From: Acidiphilium sp. CAG:727
GTDB taxonomy: Bacteria > Bacillota > Clostridia > Christensenellales > Borkfalkiaceae
Assembly (NCBI GenBank): GCA_000437515.1
Contig: FR898444.1
Span: forward strand, 20,644 to 30,476
Length of the DNA stretch: 9,833 nucleotides
Direction of reading: 5' to 3'
Shown: positions 1-5,185 of the stretch, piece by piece
How positions within the stretch are numbered: position 1 is the stretch's first letter
Layout: each line of letters begins with the position of its first letter
Translations under genes and position numbers: made by a program
The notes under the pieces: model-generated
Seen by the model: the letters and a program-made list of their open reading frames with translations, nothing else
Database searches by the model: none
Told to the model about the DNA's origin: nothing

Positions 1-1
1 G

Positions 2-367
2 CTTATAATCCCGCAGAAGCCCGACAAAAAAACGATATATATAATGACGAAATTTTATTGTTCGCTGCTTAAAAAGTCGGGCGTGAAGATATATCTTTAC
101 CGCGACGGATTCGTACACTCAAAGACGATGATCTGCGACGGAAAACTCGCTTTCGCGGGGACGGTAAATCTCGATTACCGCTCGTTCGTACATCATTTCG
201 AATGCGGAATAATTTTTACCGACGAAAAAGCCGTAGGGCAGGTGAAAGACGATTTCGATAATCTTTTCAACGCCGAGTGTACGCCTGCGGACGATAAGTC
301 GCTTAAACTCAACGTACTCGAAAAAGCAGGCAAAATAATAATGGATCCGTTCGCGCCGTTATTTTAA
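2..367 (+). CDS. cls: Cardiolipin synthase, C-terminal part (5' truncated by window)
   Basis: This is the end of a phospholipase D-superfamily cardiolipin synthase, a membrane enzyme that condenses phosphatidylglycerol molecules to cardiolipin. The reading frame is open from base 2, so the gene starts outside the window; the internal ATG at 44 is not the true start. The second HKD motif is complete. His (codon at 116), Lys two residues later and Asp five after that fit HxK(x)4D, followed by GTVN at the usual GSxN position and then LDYRS. The text before it (LLKKSGVKIYLYRDGFVHSK) is the typical Cls segment of a strand leading into the HKD histidine, and the protein ends in the usual PFAPLF-type tail. 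The first HKD motif and the transmembrane N-terminus lie upstream of the window. The Cls family is clear; the exact paralogue (clsA/clsB type) cannot be told from this part. Confidence 0.9.
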   Translation, partial: LIIPQKPDKKTIYIMTKFYCSLLKKSGVKIYLYRDGFVHSKTMICDGKLAFAGTVNLDYRSFVHHFECGIIFTDEKAVGQVKDDFDNLFNAECTPADDKSLKLNVLEKAGKIIMDPFAPLF

Positions 368-397
368 CCGTCGCGACGGCATATATTGCAAAAAGAT

Positions 398-432
398 AAA
401 AATCGACGGAAAGAAAACCGTTGATTTTTTTT
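398..432 (+). terminator. Intrinsic terminator of cls
   Basis: A 12-bp stem (398-409 with 418-429, one G-T wobble at 405/422) closes an 8-nt A-rich loop (AAAGAAAA). The descending arm runs straight into a T tract (425-432). It lies 30 bp after the cls stop, the right place for a Rho-independent terminator. The A tract on the ascending side could allow some termination in the other direction too. Confidence 0.8.
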
Positions 433-449
433 ATCGTTTATAGTATTAT
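421..449 (+). promoter_or_regulatory. Putative sigma-A promoter of the uxuAB operon, overlapping the cls terminator
   Basis: TTGATT (421-426) and TATTAT (444-449) are separated by 17 bp, so both boxes and the spacing fit a vegetative promoter. Transcription would begin near 456, leaving a leader of about 44 nt. The -35 box lies inside the descending arm and T tract of the cls terminator. A small inverted repeat, GCCG-AAAA-CGGC (465-476), lies just downstream of the predicted start site. It could be an operator for a sugar-responsive repressor, but no known operator consensus is matched clearly. Confidence 0.45.
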
Positions 450-499
450 ATAGGCAGGTTTTACGCCGAAAACGGCAAGAAGACTTAAAGGGAAAAATT

Positions 500-1549
500 A
501 TGAAAATGACATTCCGCTGGTACGGCGAAAACGACTGCATACCCCTTAACTACATAAAGCAGATTCAGGGTATGACGGGCGTGGTTACCGCCGTATACGA
601 CGAACCGGTCGGTAACGTGTGGCCGGTAGAAAAATTGCAGAAACTCAAAGATCTCGCCGCGAAAGCGGGGCTTGAAACCGAAGTTATAGAGAGTATCCCC
701 GTACACGAGGATATAAAACTCGGACTGCCGACGCGCGATAAATATATCGAGGCTTATAAGCAGAACGTAATCAACTGCGGTAAAATAGGCGTTAAGTGCG
801 TTTGTTACAACTTTATGCCCGTTTTCGACTGGTTCAGAACGAATTTATACTATAAGCATGCCGACGGTTCGACGTCGCTTTCTTATTCGGAAGACGATTT
901 CAAAAAACTCGACAAGCGTAATCTTCGTCTGCCCGGTTGGGACGAAAGTTACACCCCCGACGAACTTAACGGACTTCTGAAAGCGTACGAAGGTATGACT
1001 CACGAGAAACTCTTTGAAAATCTCGTATACTTCCTTAACGCTATCATGCCCGCGTGCGAGGAGGCAGGCGTGAATATGGCTATTCACCCCGACGATCCGC
1101 CGTGGGATATCTTCGATTTGCCGAGAATAGTCGGCAGAGAAGAGGACTACGACAAACTTTTCGCCGCCGTGCCGGATAAGCATAACGGAATAACTTTCTG
1201 CACGGGCAGTCTGGGGGCGGGCAGATTCAACGATTTGCCGAAAATGGCGGCTAAATACGCAAAGCGTATCTATTTCGCTCATTTAAGACAATTAAAGTAT
1301 ACTTCCGAAACCGATTTCTACGAAAACGGACACCGGACGGGCGACGGCAACGTAGATATTTACGGAATCGTCCGCGCGCTCGTAGAAAACGGCTTCGACG
1401 GCTATTTAAGACCCGACCACGGCAGAAATATATGGGGCGAAGACGCAAAACCGGGGTACGGACTTTACGACAGAGCCCTCGGCGCGGCGTACCTTACGGG
1501 CGTGTTCGAAGCGGTAGAAAAAGATTTGAAAAAGGAGAAAAAATTATGA
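500..1549 (+). CDS. uxuA: Mannonate dehydratase
   Basis: Mannonate dehydratase (EC 4.2.1.8) removes water from D-mannonate to give 2-keto-3-deoxy-D-gluconate in glucuronate/hexuronate catabolism; it is cytoplasmic. At 349 aa it has the length of the short Gram-positive form (the E. coli enzyme is longer). The N-terminal MTFRWYGENDCIPL block and the VCYNFMPVFDW block (101-111) are family hallmarks. The metal-binding set known from UxuA structures is present with family spacing: His196 (AIHPDDPPW), Cys234 (TFCTGSLG), His261 (FAHLRQ) and Asp306 (RPDHGR). The start at 500 is set by AAAGGGA seven bases upstream; a second ATG lies two codons in. The stop overlaps the start of the next gene (ATGA). 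Context: first gene of a two-gene uronate operon. No uronate isomerase, KDG kinase or aldolase is within view, so the rest of the pathway is elsewhere. Confidence 0.96.
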   Translation: MKMTFRWYGENDCIPLNYIKQIQGMTGVVTAVYDEPVGNVWPVEKLQKLKDLAAKAGLETEVIESIPVHEDIKLGLPTRDKYIEAYKQNVINCGKIGVKCVCYNFMPVFDWFRTNLYYKHADGSTSLSYSEDDFKKLDKRNLRLPGWDESYTPDELNGLLKAYEGMTHEKLFENLVYFLNAIMPACEEAGVNMAIHPDDPPWDIFDLPRIVGREEDYDKLFAAVPDKHNGITFCTGSLGAGRFNDLPKMAAKYAKRIYFAHLRQLKYTSETDFYENGHRTGDGNVDIYGIVRALVENGFDGYLRPDHGRNIWGEDAKPGYGLYDRALGAAYLTGVFEAVEKDLKKEKKL

Positions 1550-2376
1550 AGATACCTTTCAGTATAGATTTAGGCGGTAAGACCGCGGTAATAACGGGCG
1601 CGGGCGGAATAATCTGCGGCGAGTTCGCCAGGGCTCTGGCTTCGCAGGGCGCGAACGTCGCGCTTCTCGACATCAACTACGACGCCGCCGAAAAAATCGC
1701 TTCCGAAATAGGCGAAAACGCTTTGGCTATCCGTTGCAACTGTCTTGATAAAGAGAGCATAAAAGAGGCGTATAAGACTGTTAAAGAGGCTTTCGGCAAG
1801 GTTGATATAATTATCAACGGCGCGGGCGGGAATAATCCCAAAGCAACTTGCGACAACGAATATATGTTCCCCGACACTACGGGCGTAAAGGACTTTTTCG
1901 CGCTGGAAGAAAGCGGACTTAAATTCGTGTTTGACCTCAATATCACTTCGGCGTTTCTCGTCACGCAGGTGTTCGCCGAAGATATGGTCAAAACGGGCGG
2001 CAATATCATAAATATATCGTCGATGAACGCGTACAGACCGCTCACTAAAATCCCGGCGTATTCGGCGGCGAAAGCGGGCGTAAGCAACTTTACGCAATGG
2101 CTTGCCGTTCATTTCGCGCCCTGCAATATCCGTTGCAACGCTATTGCTCCCGGATTTTTCGTAACTAATCAGAACCGCGCGCTTTTGTTCGACGAAAACG
2201 GGAAACCTACGGCTCGTACCGAAAAGATTCTGGCGGCTACGCCCATGAAAAAATTCGGCGAAATAGACGACCTTTTAGGCTGTTTGTTCTGGCTCGTAGA
2301 CGATAACGCAAGCGGCTTCGTAACGGGTACGGTCATCCCCGTAGACGGCGGCTTCTCCGCTTATTCGGGAGTATAA
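1546..2376 (+). CDS. uxuB: SDR-family D-mannonate oxidoreductase (fructuronate reductase)
   Basis: This 276-aa classical short-chain dehydrogenase/reductase most likely interconverts D-fructuronate and D-mannonate, supplying the substrate of the preceding UxuA. It resembles the SDR-type mannonate oxidoreductase found beside uxuA in Bacillus rather than the long-chain UxuB of E. coli. Seen in the sequence: cofactor motif TGAGGIIC (17-24), Asp42 at the end of strand 2 (favours NAD over NADP), NGAGG (91-95, the NNAG equivalent), Asn132, Ser159, and the catalytic Tyr172-SAA-Lys176. The start at 1546 is chosen because AAAGGAG (1531-1537) precedes it by 8 bp and because it shares ATGA with the uxuA stop, indicating translational coupling. 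An upstream in-frame start at 1432 would lie within uxuA and is rejected. The SDR assignment is certain; the substrate rests on operon context and resemblance, so a related uronate or sugar-acid dehydrogenase remains possible. Confidence 0.85.
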   Translation: MKIPFSIDLGGKTAVITGAGGIICGEFARALASQGANVALLDINYDAAEKIASEIGENALAIRCNCLDKESIKEAYKTVKEAFGKVDIIINGAGGNNPKATCDNEYMFPDTTGVKDFFALEESGLKFVFDLNITSAFLVTQVFAEDMVKTGGNIINISSMNAYRPLTKIPAYSAAKAGVSNFTQWLAVHFAPCNIRCNAIAPGFFVTNQNRALLFDENGKPTARTEKILAATPMKKFGEIDDLLGCLFWLVDDNASGFVTGTVIPVDGGFSAYSGV

Positions 2377-2400
2377 ACTGTAAAATCGGCATATTGTCTG

Positions 2401-2436
2401 CGGTTTGCGGAAAATATATTTTGTTTTCGCAAACCG
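2401..2436 (+). repeat. Hairpin downstream of uxuB
   Basis: CGGTTTGCG (2401-2409) and CGCAAACCG (2428-2436) form a 9-bp perfect stem, extendable inward by a G-T and three A-T pairs, around an AT-rich loop. It follows the uxuB stop by 24 bp but has no T tract after it, so it is not a standard terminator. It may protect the mRNA 3' end. Its right arm is also the start of the rlmD-tail copy described separately, and its left arm resembles the + strand of rlmD near 2639-2655. Confidence 0.5.
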
Positions 2437-2529
2437 TACATTTCGCCCGTGCCGCGGGCGAAATGCCAAACGTATAGAAACTCTCGCTTTTTGCTACGCA
2501 AAACATTGATTACCAAAAACAACCCGCCC
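2422..2529 (+). pseudogene. Decayed inverted duplicate of the rlmD 3' end
   Basis: This stretch reads, on the + strand, as a diverged copy of the end of rlmD, which lies on the - strand just to the right. Aligned to rlmD's coding strand: 2422-2435 matches 13 of 14 bases (the codons for FPQT), 2466-2486 matches 20 of 21 (KHIETL), and a further stretch from 2506 to 2529 matches 20 of 23, covering the stop codon and the start of the downstream hairpin. In translation the copy gives LFSQT, then after a frame break KRIETLAFCYAKH and a TGA stop (2507-2509). The intact gene gives MFPQTKHIETLVCLVKAD. A 32-bp interruption (2436-2467) and a 4-bp length difference separate the matching blocks. No rlmD homology is visible to the left of 2422. 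It has no start and no upstream domain, so it is a non-coding relic, not a gene. Confidence 0.6.
2439..2465 (+). repeat. Perfect 11-bp hairpin inserted in the rlmD-tail copy
   Basis: CATTTCGCCCG (2439-2449) and CGGGCGAAATG (2455-2465) are exact reverse complements around the 5-nt loop TGCCG. The element falls where the rlmD-tail copy is interrupted, and a CC dinucleotide lies on both sides (2434-2435 and 2466-2467). It could have arrived as a small palindromic insertion. It has no T tract and is not a normal terminator. Confidence 0.6.
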
Positions 2530-2589
2530 CCCCCCCCGTCTCGGGTGAGGGCCCCCCGCCGTCTCCGGAGTAGACCCCACGGGCGGGTT
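2521..2589 (-). terminator. GC-rich hairpin between convergent operons, putative bidirectional terminator
   Basis: AACCCGCCC (2521-2529) pairs perfectly with GGGCGGGTT (2581-2589), enclosing about 51 nt that are overwhelmingly G and C and include an 11-C run (2527-2537). The element begins 8 bp beyond the rlmD stop. On the - strand the outer stem is followed by GTTTTTGG, a short T tract, so it can serve as the rlmD terminator. On the + strand it is followed by ATTTTAG, a weaker signal for uxuAB read-through. 54 of its 69 bases are G or C, far above its neighbours. The internal fold is not clear; a CTCCGGAG palindrome (2562-2569) and GTCT/AGAC pairing are possible. Confidence 0.5.
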
Positions 2590-2596
2590 ATTTTAG

Positions 2597-3997
2597 TTAA
2601 TCAGCCTTTACAAGGCAAACGAGAGTTTCTATATGTTTGGTTTGCGGAAACATATCGTACGGTTGGACGGAAGAGAGAACGTATACACCGTTGCCGTCGC
2701 TCTTCGAAAGTTTTTCGCCGTCGCGGACGAGCGTTCCCGTTAAAAGCCCTACGTCGCGCGCCAGAGTCTGCGGCGAACACGATATGTATAATATCCGATC
2801 GGGCTTGCTTTCTTTTATCGTTTCTATCAACGTTTCGTCTACGCCTTGCCTGGGCGGATCCAGAACGAGTACGCAATCGCCGCCTTCGCTTCTGACGTTG
2901 CGTAAAACTTCGGGCAGGGCGGTTTCGCAAGGGGCGTTGACGTTTTCCATTTTATTATCTAATCCGTTACGGATTTTAAGGTCGTTCGCGCAGTCTACCG
3001 CTTCTTTTACTATCTCTATTCCGACGGCTTTTTTCGCCTTGGTCGCGAATATCGCCGTCAGCATTCCCGCGCCGCTGTAAGCGTCGATAACCGTCGTATC
3101 GGGCGTTATCTGCGCCGCTTTCAACGCGTCCTGATATAGTTTTCTTCTCACTCCGTCGTTGACCTGCATAAACGAACCCGGACCTATCTCGAATTTAATT
3201 CCGAGGTCGCTGCTTACAGTCGTTTTTTTACCGTAAATGCAGACGTATTCGTCCGTAAGAATAACGTTGTCGTTTCTTTCGTTGATATTCAGAAACAGAC
3301 TGAATTGCTTAAAACCCGCAGACAGCGCGTCTATAAGTTCGTTCGCGTGAGGAAGAGTTTTTCCGTTTATGACTATGGTTATCATCAGCCTGCCGTCAAC
3401 GTCGCGCACGACCACGTGTCTGATAAGTCCGAGTCCGGTTGCGTCGTTATACACGGATACGGAGTATTTCGTGATAAAATCTTTTACGACCGCTATTATT
3501 CTGTTGCACCATTCGGGTTGAATAGGGCAGCCCGAAATAGGTATAACTCTGTGGCTGTTCTGAGCGAAAAAGCCGATAACGCATCCGAAATTATCTTCTC
3601 TTACGGGAAGTTGCAATTTGTTTCTGTAACCGTATTCGAGTTCGCTTCTTACGGCGAGCGGAACGTTATAGTCGATGAACGCAATCTTCGAAAGACAGTC
3701 TTTTACTATTCTGCTTTTAAGTTTCAGTTGAAGTTTATACTTCAGATGTTGCAACTGACAGCCGCCGCATTTTTCGTATACGGGGCATTTGGGGCGGATG
3801 CGTTCTTCCGCCGGAGTGCAGACTTCTATTACTTTCCCGAAAGCCACGTTCTTTTTGACTTTCAGCACCTTGTATCTGATTTTTTCCTGCGGCAGGGCGT
3901 ATGGAACGAAAACCGTACAGTCCTCCGCTCTCACTATGCCTTCTCCGTTGGAGCCTAAGCGCTCAACGACGCCGACGTAATCCTTATTTTTAACCAT
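2597..3997 (-). CDS. rlmD: 23S rRNA (uracil-5-)-methyltransferase, RlmD/RlmCD type
   Basis: This is a TrmA/RlmD-family enzyme that transfers a methyl group from SAM to C5 of uridine in 23S rRNA. The Firmicute form often modifies both U747 and U1939 (RlmCD), so exact specificity is open. Domains in order: TRAM RNA-binding domain (about 5-58); Fe-S cysteines Cys71, Cys77, Cys80 and Cys157, with the spacing of E. coli RlmD; central RNA-binding region; SAM-binding Rossmann fold with DAYSGAG (305-311), GIEIV (326-330) and DPPRQG (380-385); catalytic nucleophile Cys407 in YISCSPQTLARD; general base Glu457 in HIETL. At 466 aa it is of normal length, with a slightly long loop (about 425-443) before VQPYDMFPQT. 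The start at 3997 has AAAGG six bases upstream. It is the last gene of a co-oriented cluster, 43 bp after the membrane-protein gene. Its last 45 bp or so are duplicated in inverted orientation just beyond it. Confidence 0.95.
   Translation of the reverse strand: MVKNKDYVGVVERLGSNGEGIVRAEDCTVFVPYALPQEKIRYKVLKVKKNVAFGKVIEVCTPAEERIRPKCPVYEKCGGCQLQHLKYKLQLKLKSRIVKDCLSKIAFIDYNVPLAVRSELEYGYRNKLQLPVREDNFGCVIGFFAQNSHRVIPISGCPIQPEWCNRIIAVVKDFITKYSVSVYNDATGLGLIRHVVVRDVDGRLMITIVINGKTLPHANELIDALSAGFKQFSLFLNINERNDNVILTDEYVCIYGKKTTVSSDLGIKFEIGPGSFMQVNDGVRRKLYQDALKAAQITPDTTVIDAYSGAGMLTAIFATKAKKAVGIEIVKEAVDCANDLKIRNGLDNKMENVNAPCETALPEVLRNVRSEGGDCVLVLDPPRQGVDETLIETIKESKPDRILYISCSPQTLARDVGLLTGTLVRDGEKLSKSDGNGVYVLSSVQPYDMFPQTKHIETLVCLVKAD
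2620..2640 (-). repeat. Right arm of the long inverted repeat (inside rlmD 3' end)
   Basis: This 21-bp block encodes the end of the RlmD catalytic motif (TKHIETL) on the - strand. It is the reverse complement of 2466-2486 with a single mismatch. Weaker similarity extends outward to 2652 and inward to 2581, so the two arms embrace the GC-rich hairpin. Confidence 0.75.
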
Positions 3998-4011
3998 CGT
4001 AAGCCTTTTCG

Positions 4012-4042
4012 TCGGGCGGGTATAAGTTACGCCCGATTTTTT
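4012..4042 (+). terminator. Hairpin with T tract on the strand opposite the genes
   Basis: TCGGGCG (4012-4018) and CGCCCGA (4030-4036) form a 7-bp stem with an 11-nt loop, followed on the + strand by six Ts (4037-4042). Both flanking genes run on the - strand, so the classic terminator orientation is antisense. In the mRNA the hairpin sits between the membrane-protein stop (4041-4043) and the rlmD Shine-Dalgarno (4004-4008). It may instead act as an intercistronic stability or translation element. Confidence 0.4.
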
Positions 4043-4571
4043 ATAGTTTCAATCTCTCCACGGTCGAGTCCACGAATCTCTGAAATCTGTTCATCAGAAA
4101 ATCGTAGAGAATAAATAAAACCGCTCCGCCGACCGTTAAGGCGAGCAGCGCGTATTTTCTGAATTCTTCGCGTTCGAAAATCGTACCTTCGGTAAAGAAC
4201 TCACCGAACGTGAAATATATGAGTACGATTGATCCGACGAACCATACGGCTTTTATAAGACAGCCGAGTATTTTATTGAACTTCTTTTCTCTGAAAATAT
4301 AGTTAACCGTAGGGTGAAGACCGAAAAATACGCCGTAAAGAATGAGCATCGCCGGGCTTTTAACAACGATAAAAGCCGCGAGTACGGCAGTTGCGAGATA
4401 GGAAAGAACCGCCGCTTTTACGCTCTTTTTGGCAAGCGGAATCATCGAGCAAAGACTTGCCATGAACAGCGCGGAATATTCTAAAACGTCTACGTACGCT
4501 CCGAGTATAAGGCAGACGATCGAAAGCGCGGTCGCGATTGCCGACAGGGCTATTAATTTGGAGTCGTTCAT
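4041..4571 (-). CDS. Small polytopic membrane protein, function unknown
   Basis: This is a 176-aa integral membrane protein that I cannot assign to a named family with confidence. Hydrophobic segments lie at about 6-26, 30-46, 52-70, 73-92, 101-121 and 140-159, so five or six membrane spans. A short charged loop (REKKFNK, 94-100) lies between spans, with an acidic/aromatic loop (FGEFFTEGTIFEREEFRK) before the last one. The compact, glycine-poor pattern with FFGLHPTVNYIF at 82-93 loosely recalls ECF-transporter S components and similar small Clostridial membrane proteins; this is impression only. The start at 4571 is chosen because it forms TAATG with the stop of the preceding gene (1-nt overlap) and begins MNDSKLIALS, directly leading into the first span. 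An ATG at 4631 would add 20 residues overlapping the upstream gene's cysteine-rich end and is rejected. No independent Shine-Dalgarno is visible, so it is probably translated by coupling. Confidence 0.75.
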   Translation of the reverse strand: MNDSKLIALSAIATALSIVCLILGAYVDVLEYSALFMASLCSMIPLAKKSVKAAVLSYLATAVLAAFIVVKSPAMLILYGVFFGLHPTVNYIFREKKFNKILGCLIKAVWFVGSIVLIYFTFGEFFTEGTIFEREEFRKYALLALTVGGAVLFILYDFLMNRFQRFVDSTVERLKL

Positions 4572-5185
4572 TATCTGCAGTTGCAGCAGCAGTTGAGCGC
4601 CATGTTGCAGATAGCCATTTCGCAACACCATTCGAGGCAGCCGTTACCGCCCATCTGCGAAGGCTCGCCGCCGACGTCGGAAGCCGTTTCTTTGCCGGAC
4701 GAATAACTCGAAAAGTTCTTATCGGAATCACTCGAAATCTTTTTGACGAGTTTATCGTATGACGTCTTGTATTTTTCGTTGGCCGGATCCATCTGCATGG
4801 CGATTTCGAGTTGTTTTTTACTCTCGTTGAGCCAGTTCTTCTTGTAGAAAAGCACCGATTGAAGATAGTGCCATTCCGCGCCGCGTTCGTTGAAAGAGTC
4901 GAGTTTGTCCTGCGCGTCGGAAAGGTTTCCGCTCTTTATCGCTTCTTCGACGTCTTTATAAAGCCCGCTGTCGGACTTGACCGAAAACGCCTGTTCCTGA
5001 CGGAGCGACGAGATTTCCTGATAGGCGGTTTCGAGTTCGGTAAGTTTTCTTGCCGCCTCGTTGCCTTTTTCGCCCTCCGCGAATCTTTCTTCGCCGTATT
5101 TCGCTTTGAGTTCGGAATATTTCGCGGCTAACTCTTCGTCGGTGCAATCAGAGGTAAGTCCGAATATTTCGTATAAATCTTTCAT
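4571..5185 (-). CDS. J-domain-like protein lacking HPD, with helical repeat and cysteine-rich tail
   Basis: This is a 204-aa protein in three parts. Residues 1-60 look like a DnaJ J domain: DLYEIFGLTSDCTDEELAAK is the usual helix I and start of helix II, and EAARKLTELETAYQEIS matches helix III. The HPD tripeptide that stimulates DnaK is absent, replaced by a KYGEERFAEGEKG loop. Residues 76-150 are alpha-helical and TPR-like (GNLSDAQDKLDSF; NESKKQLEIAMQMDPANEKY). After a Ser/Gly-rich linker (151-181) the last 22 residues contain eight cysteines (183, 187, 188, 193, 199, 200, 201, 203), suggesting metal binding, disulfides or lipidation. Its start shares ATGA with the stop of the DUF5685 gene and its stop shares TAATG with the membrane-protein gene. 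J-domain proteins with Cys-rich ends beside DUF5685 recur in Clostridia as I recall it; the role is unknown. A degenerate co-chaperone or a purely structural adaptor are both possible. Confidence 0.85.
   Translation of the reverse strand: MKDLYEIFGLTSDCTDEELAAKYSELKAKYGEERFAEGEKGNEAARKLTELETAYQEISSLRQEQAFSVKSDSGLYKDVEEAIKSGNLSDAQDKLDSFNERGAEWHYLQSVLFYKKNWLNESKKQLEIAMQMDPANEKYKTSYDKLVKKISSDSDKNFSSYSSGKETASDVGGEPSQMGGNGCLEWCCEMAICNMALNCCCNCR

Noticed and set aside
44..367. ATG at 44 as the start of a short separate gene
   Set aside because: The frame is open back to base 2 and those codons continue the cardiolipin synthase fold; a 107-aa protein with only one HKD motif would be incomplete.
845..1282. 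145-aa open frame on the - strand inside uxuA
   Set aside because: Shadow of uxuA; low-complexity translation with no start signals.
1570..2112. 180-aa open frame on the - strand inside uxuB
   Set aside because: Shadow of the SDR gene, which carries all catalytic residues in the + frame.
2377..2596. CRISPR array or tRNA/riboswitch in the repeat-rich intergenic region
   Set aside because: No regularly spaced direct repeats, no tRNA-like cloverleaf and no known riboswitch consensus; the region is explained by inverted repeats and a terminator.
2466..2640. Attachment sites (attL/attR) of an element integrated in rlmD
   Set aside because: The repeats are inverted rather than direct, no integrase is nearby, and only about 130 bp lie between them.
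2449..2895. 148-aa + strand open frame crossing the GC-rich hairpin into rlmD
   Set aside because: Arg/Pro-rich translation typical of a GC-rich non-coding stretch; it overlaps the rlmD 3' end antisense and has no ribosome site.
3305..3958. 217-aa open frame on the + strand
   Set aside because: It lies antisense to rlmD, which has complete motifs; its translation shows no domain and it has no ribosome site.
4041..4631. Longer start (4631) for the membrane protein
   Set aside because: The extra 20 residues overlap the cysteine-rich end of the J-like gene in another frame; the TAATG junction at 4571 gives a natural start directly ahead of the first membrane span.
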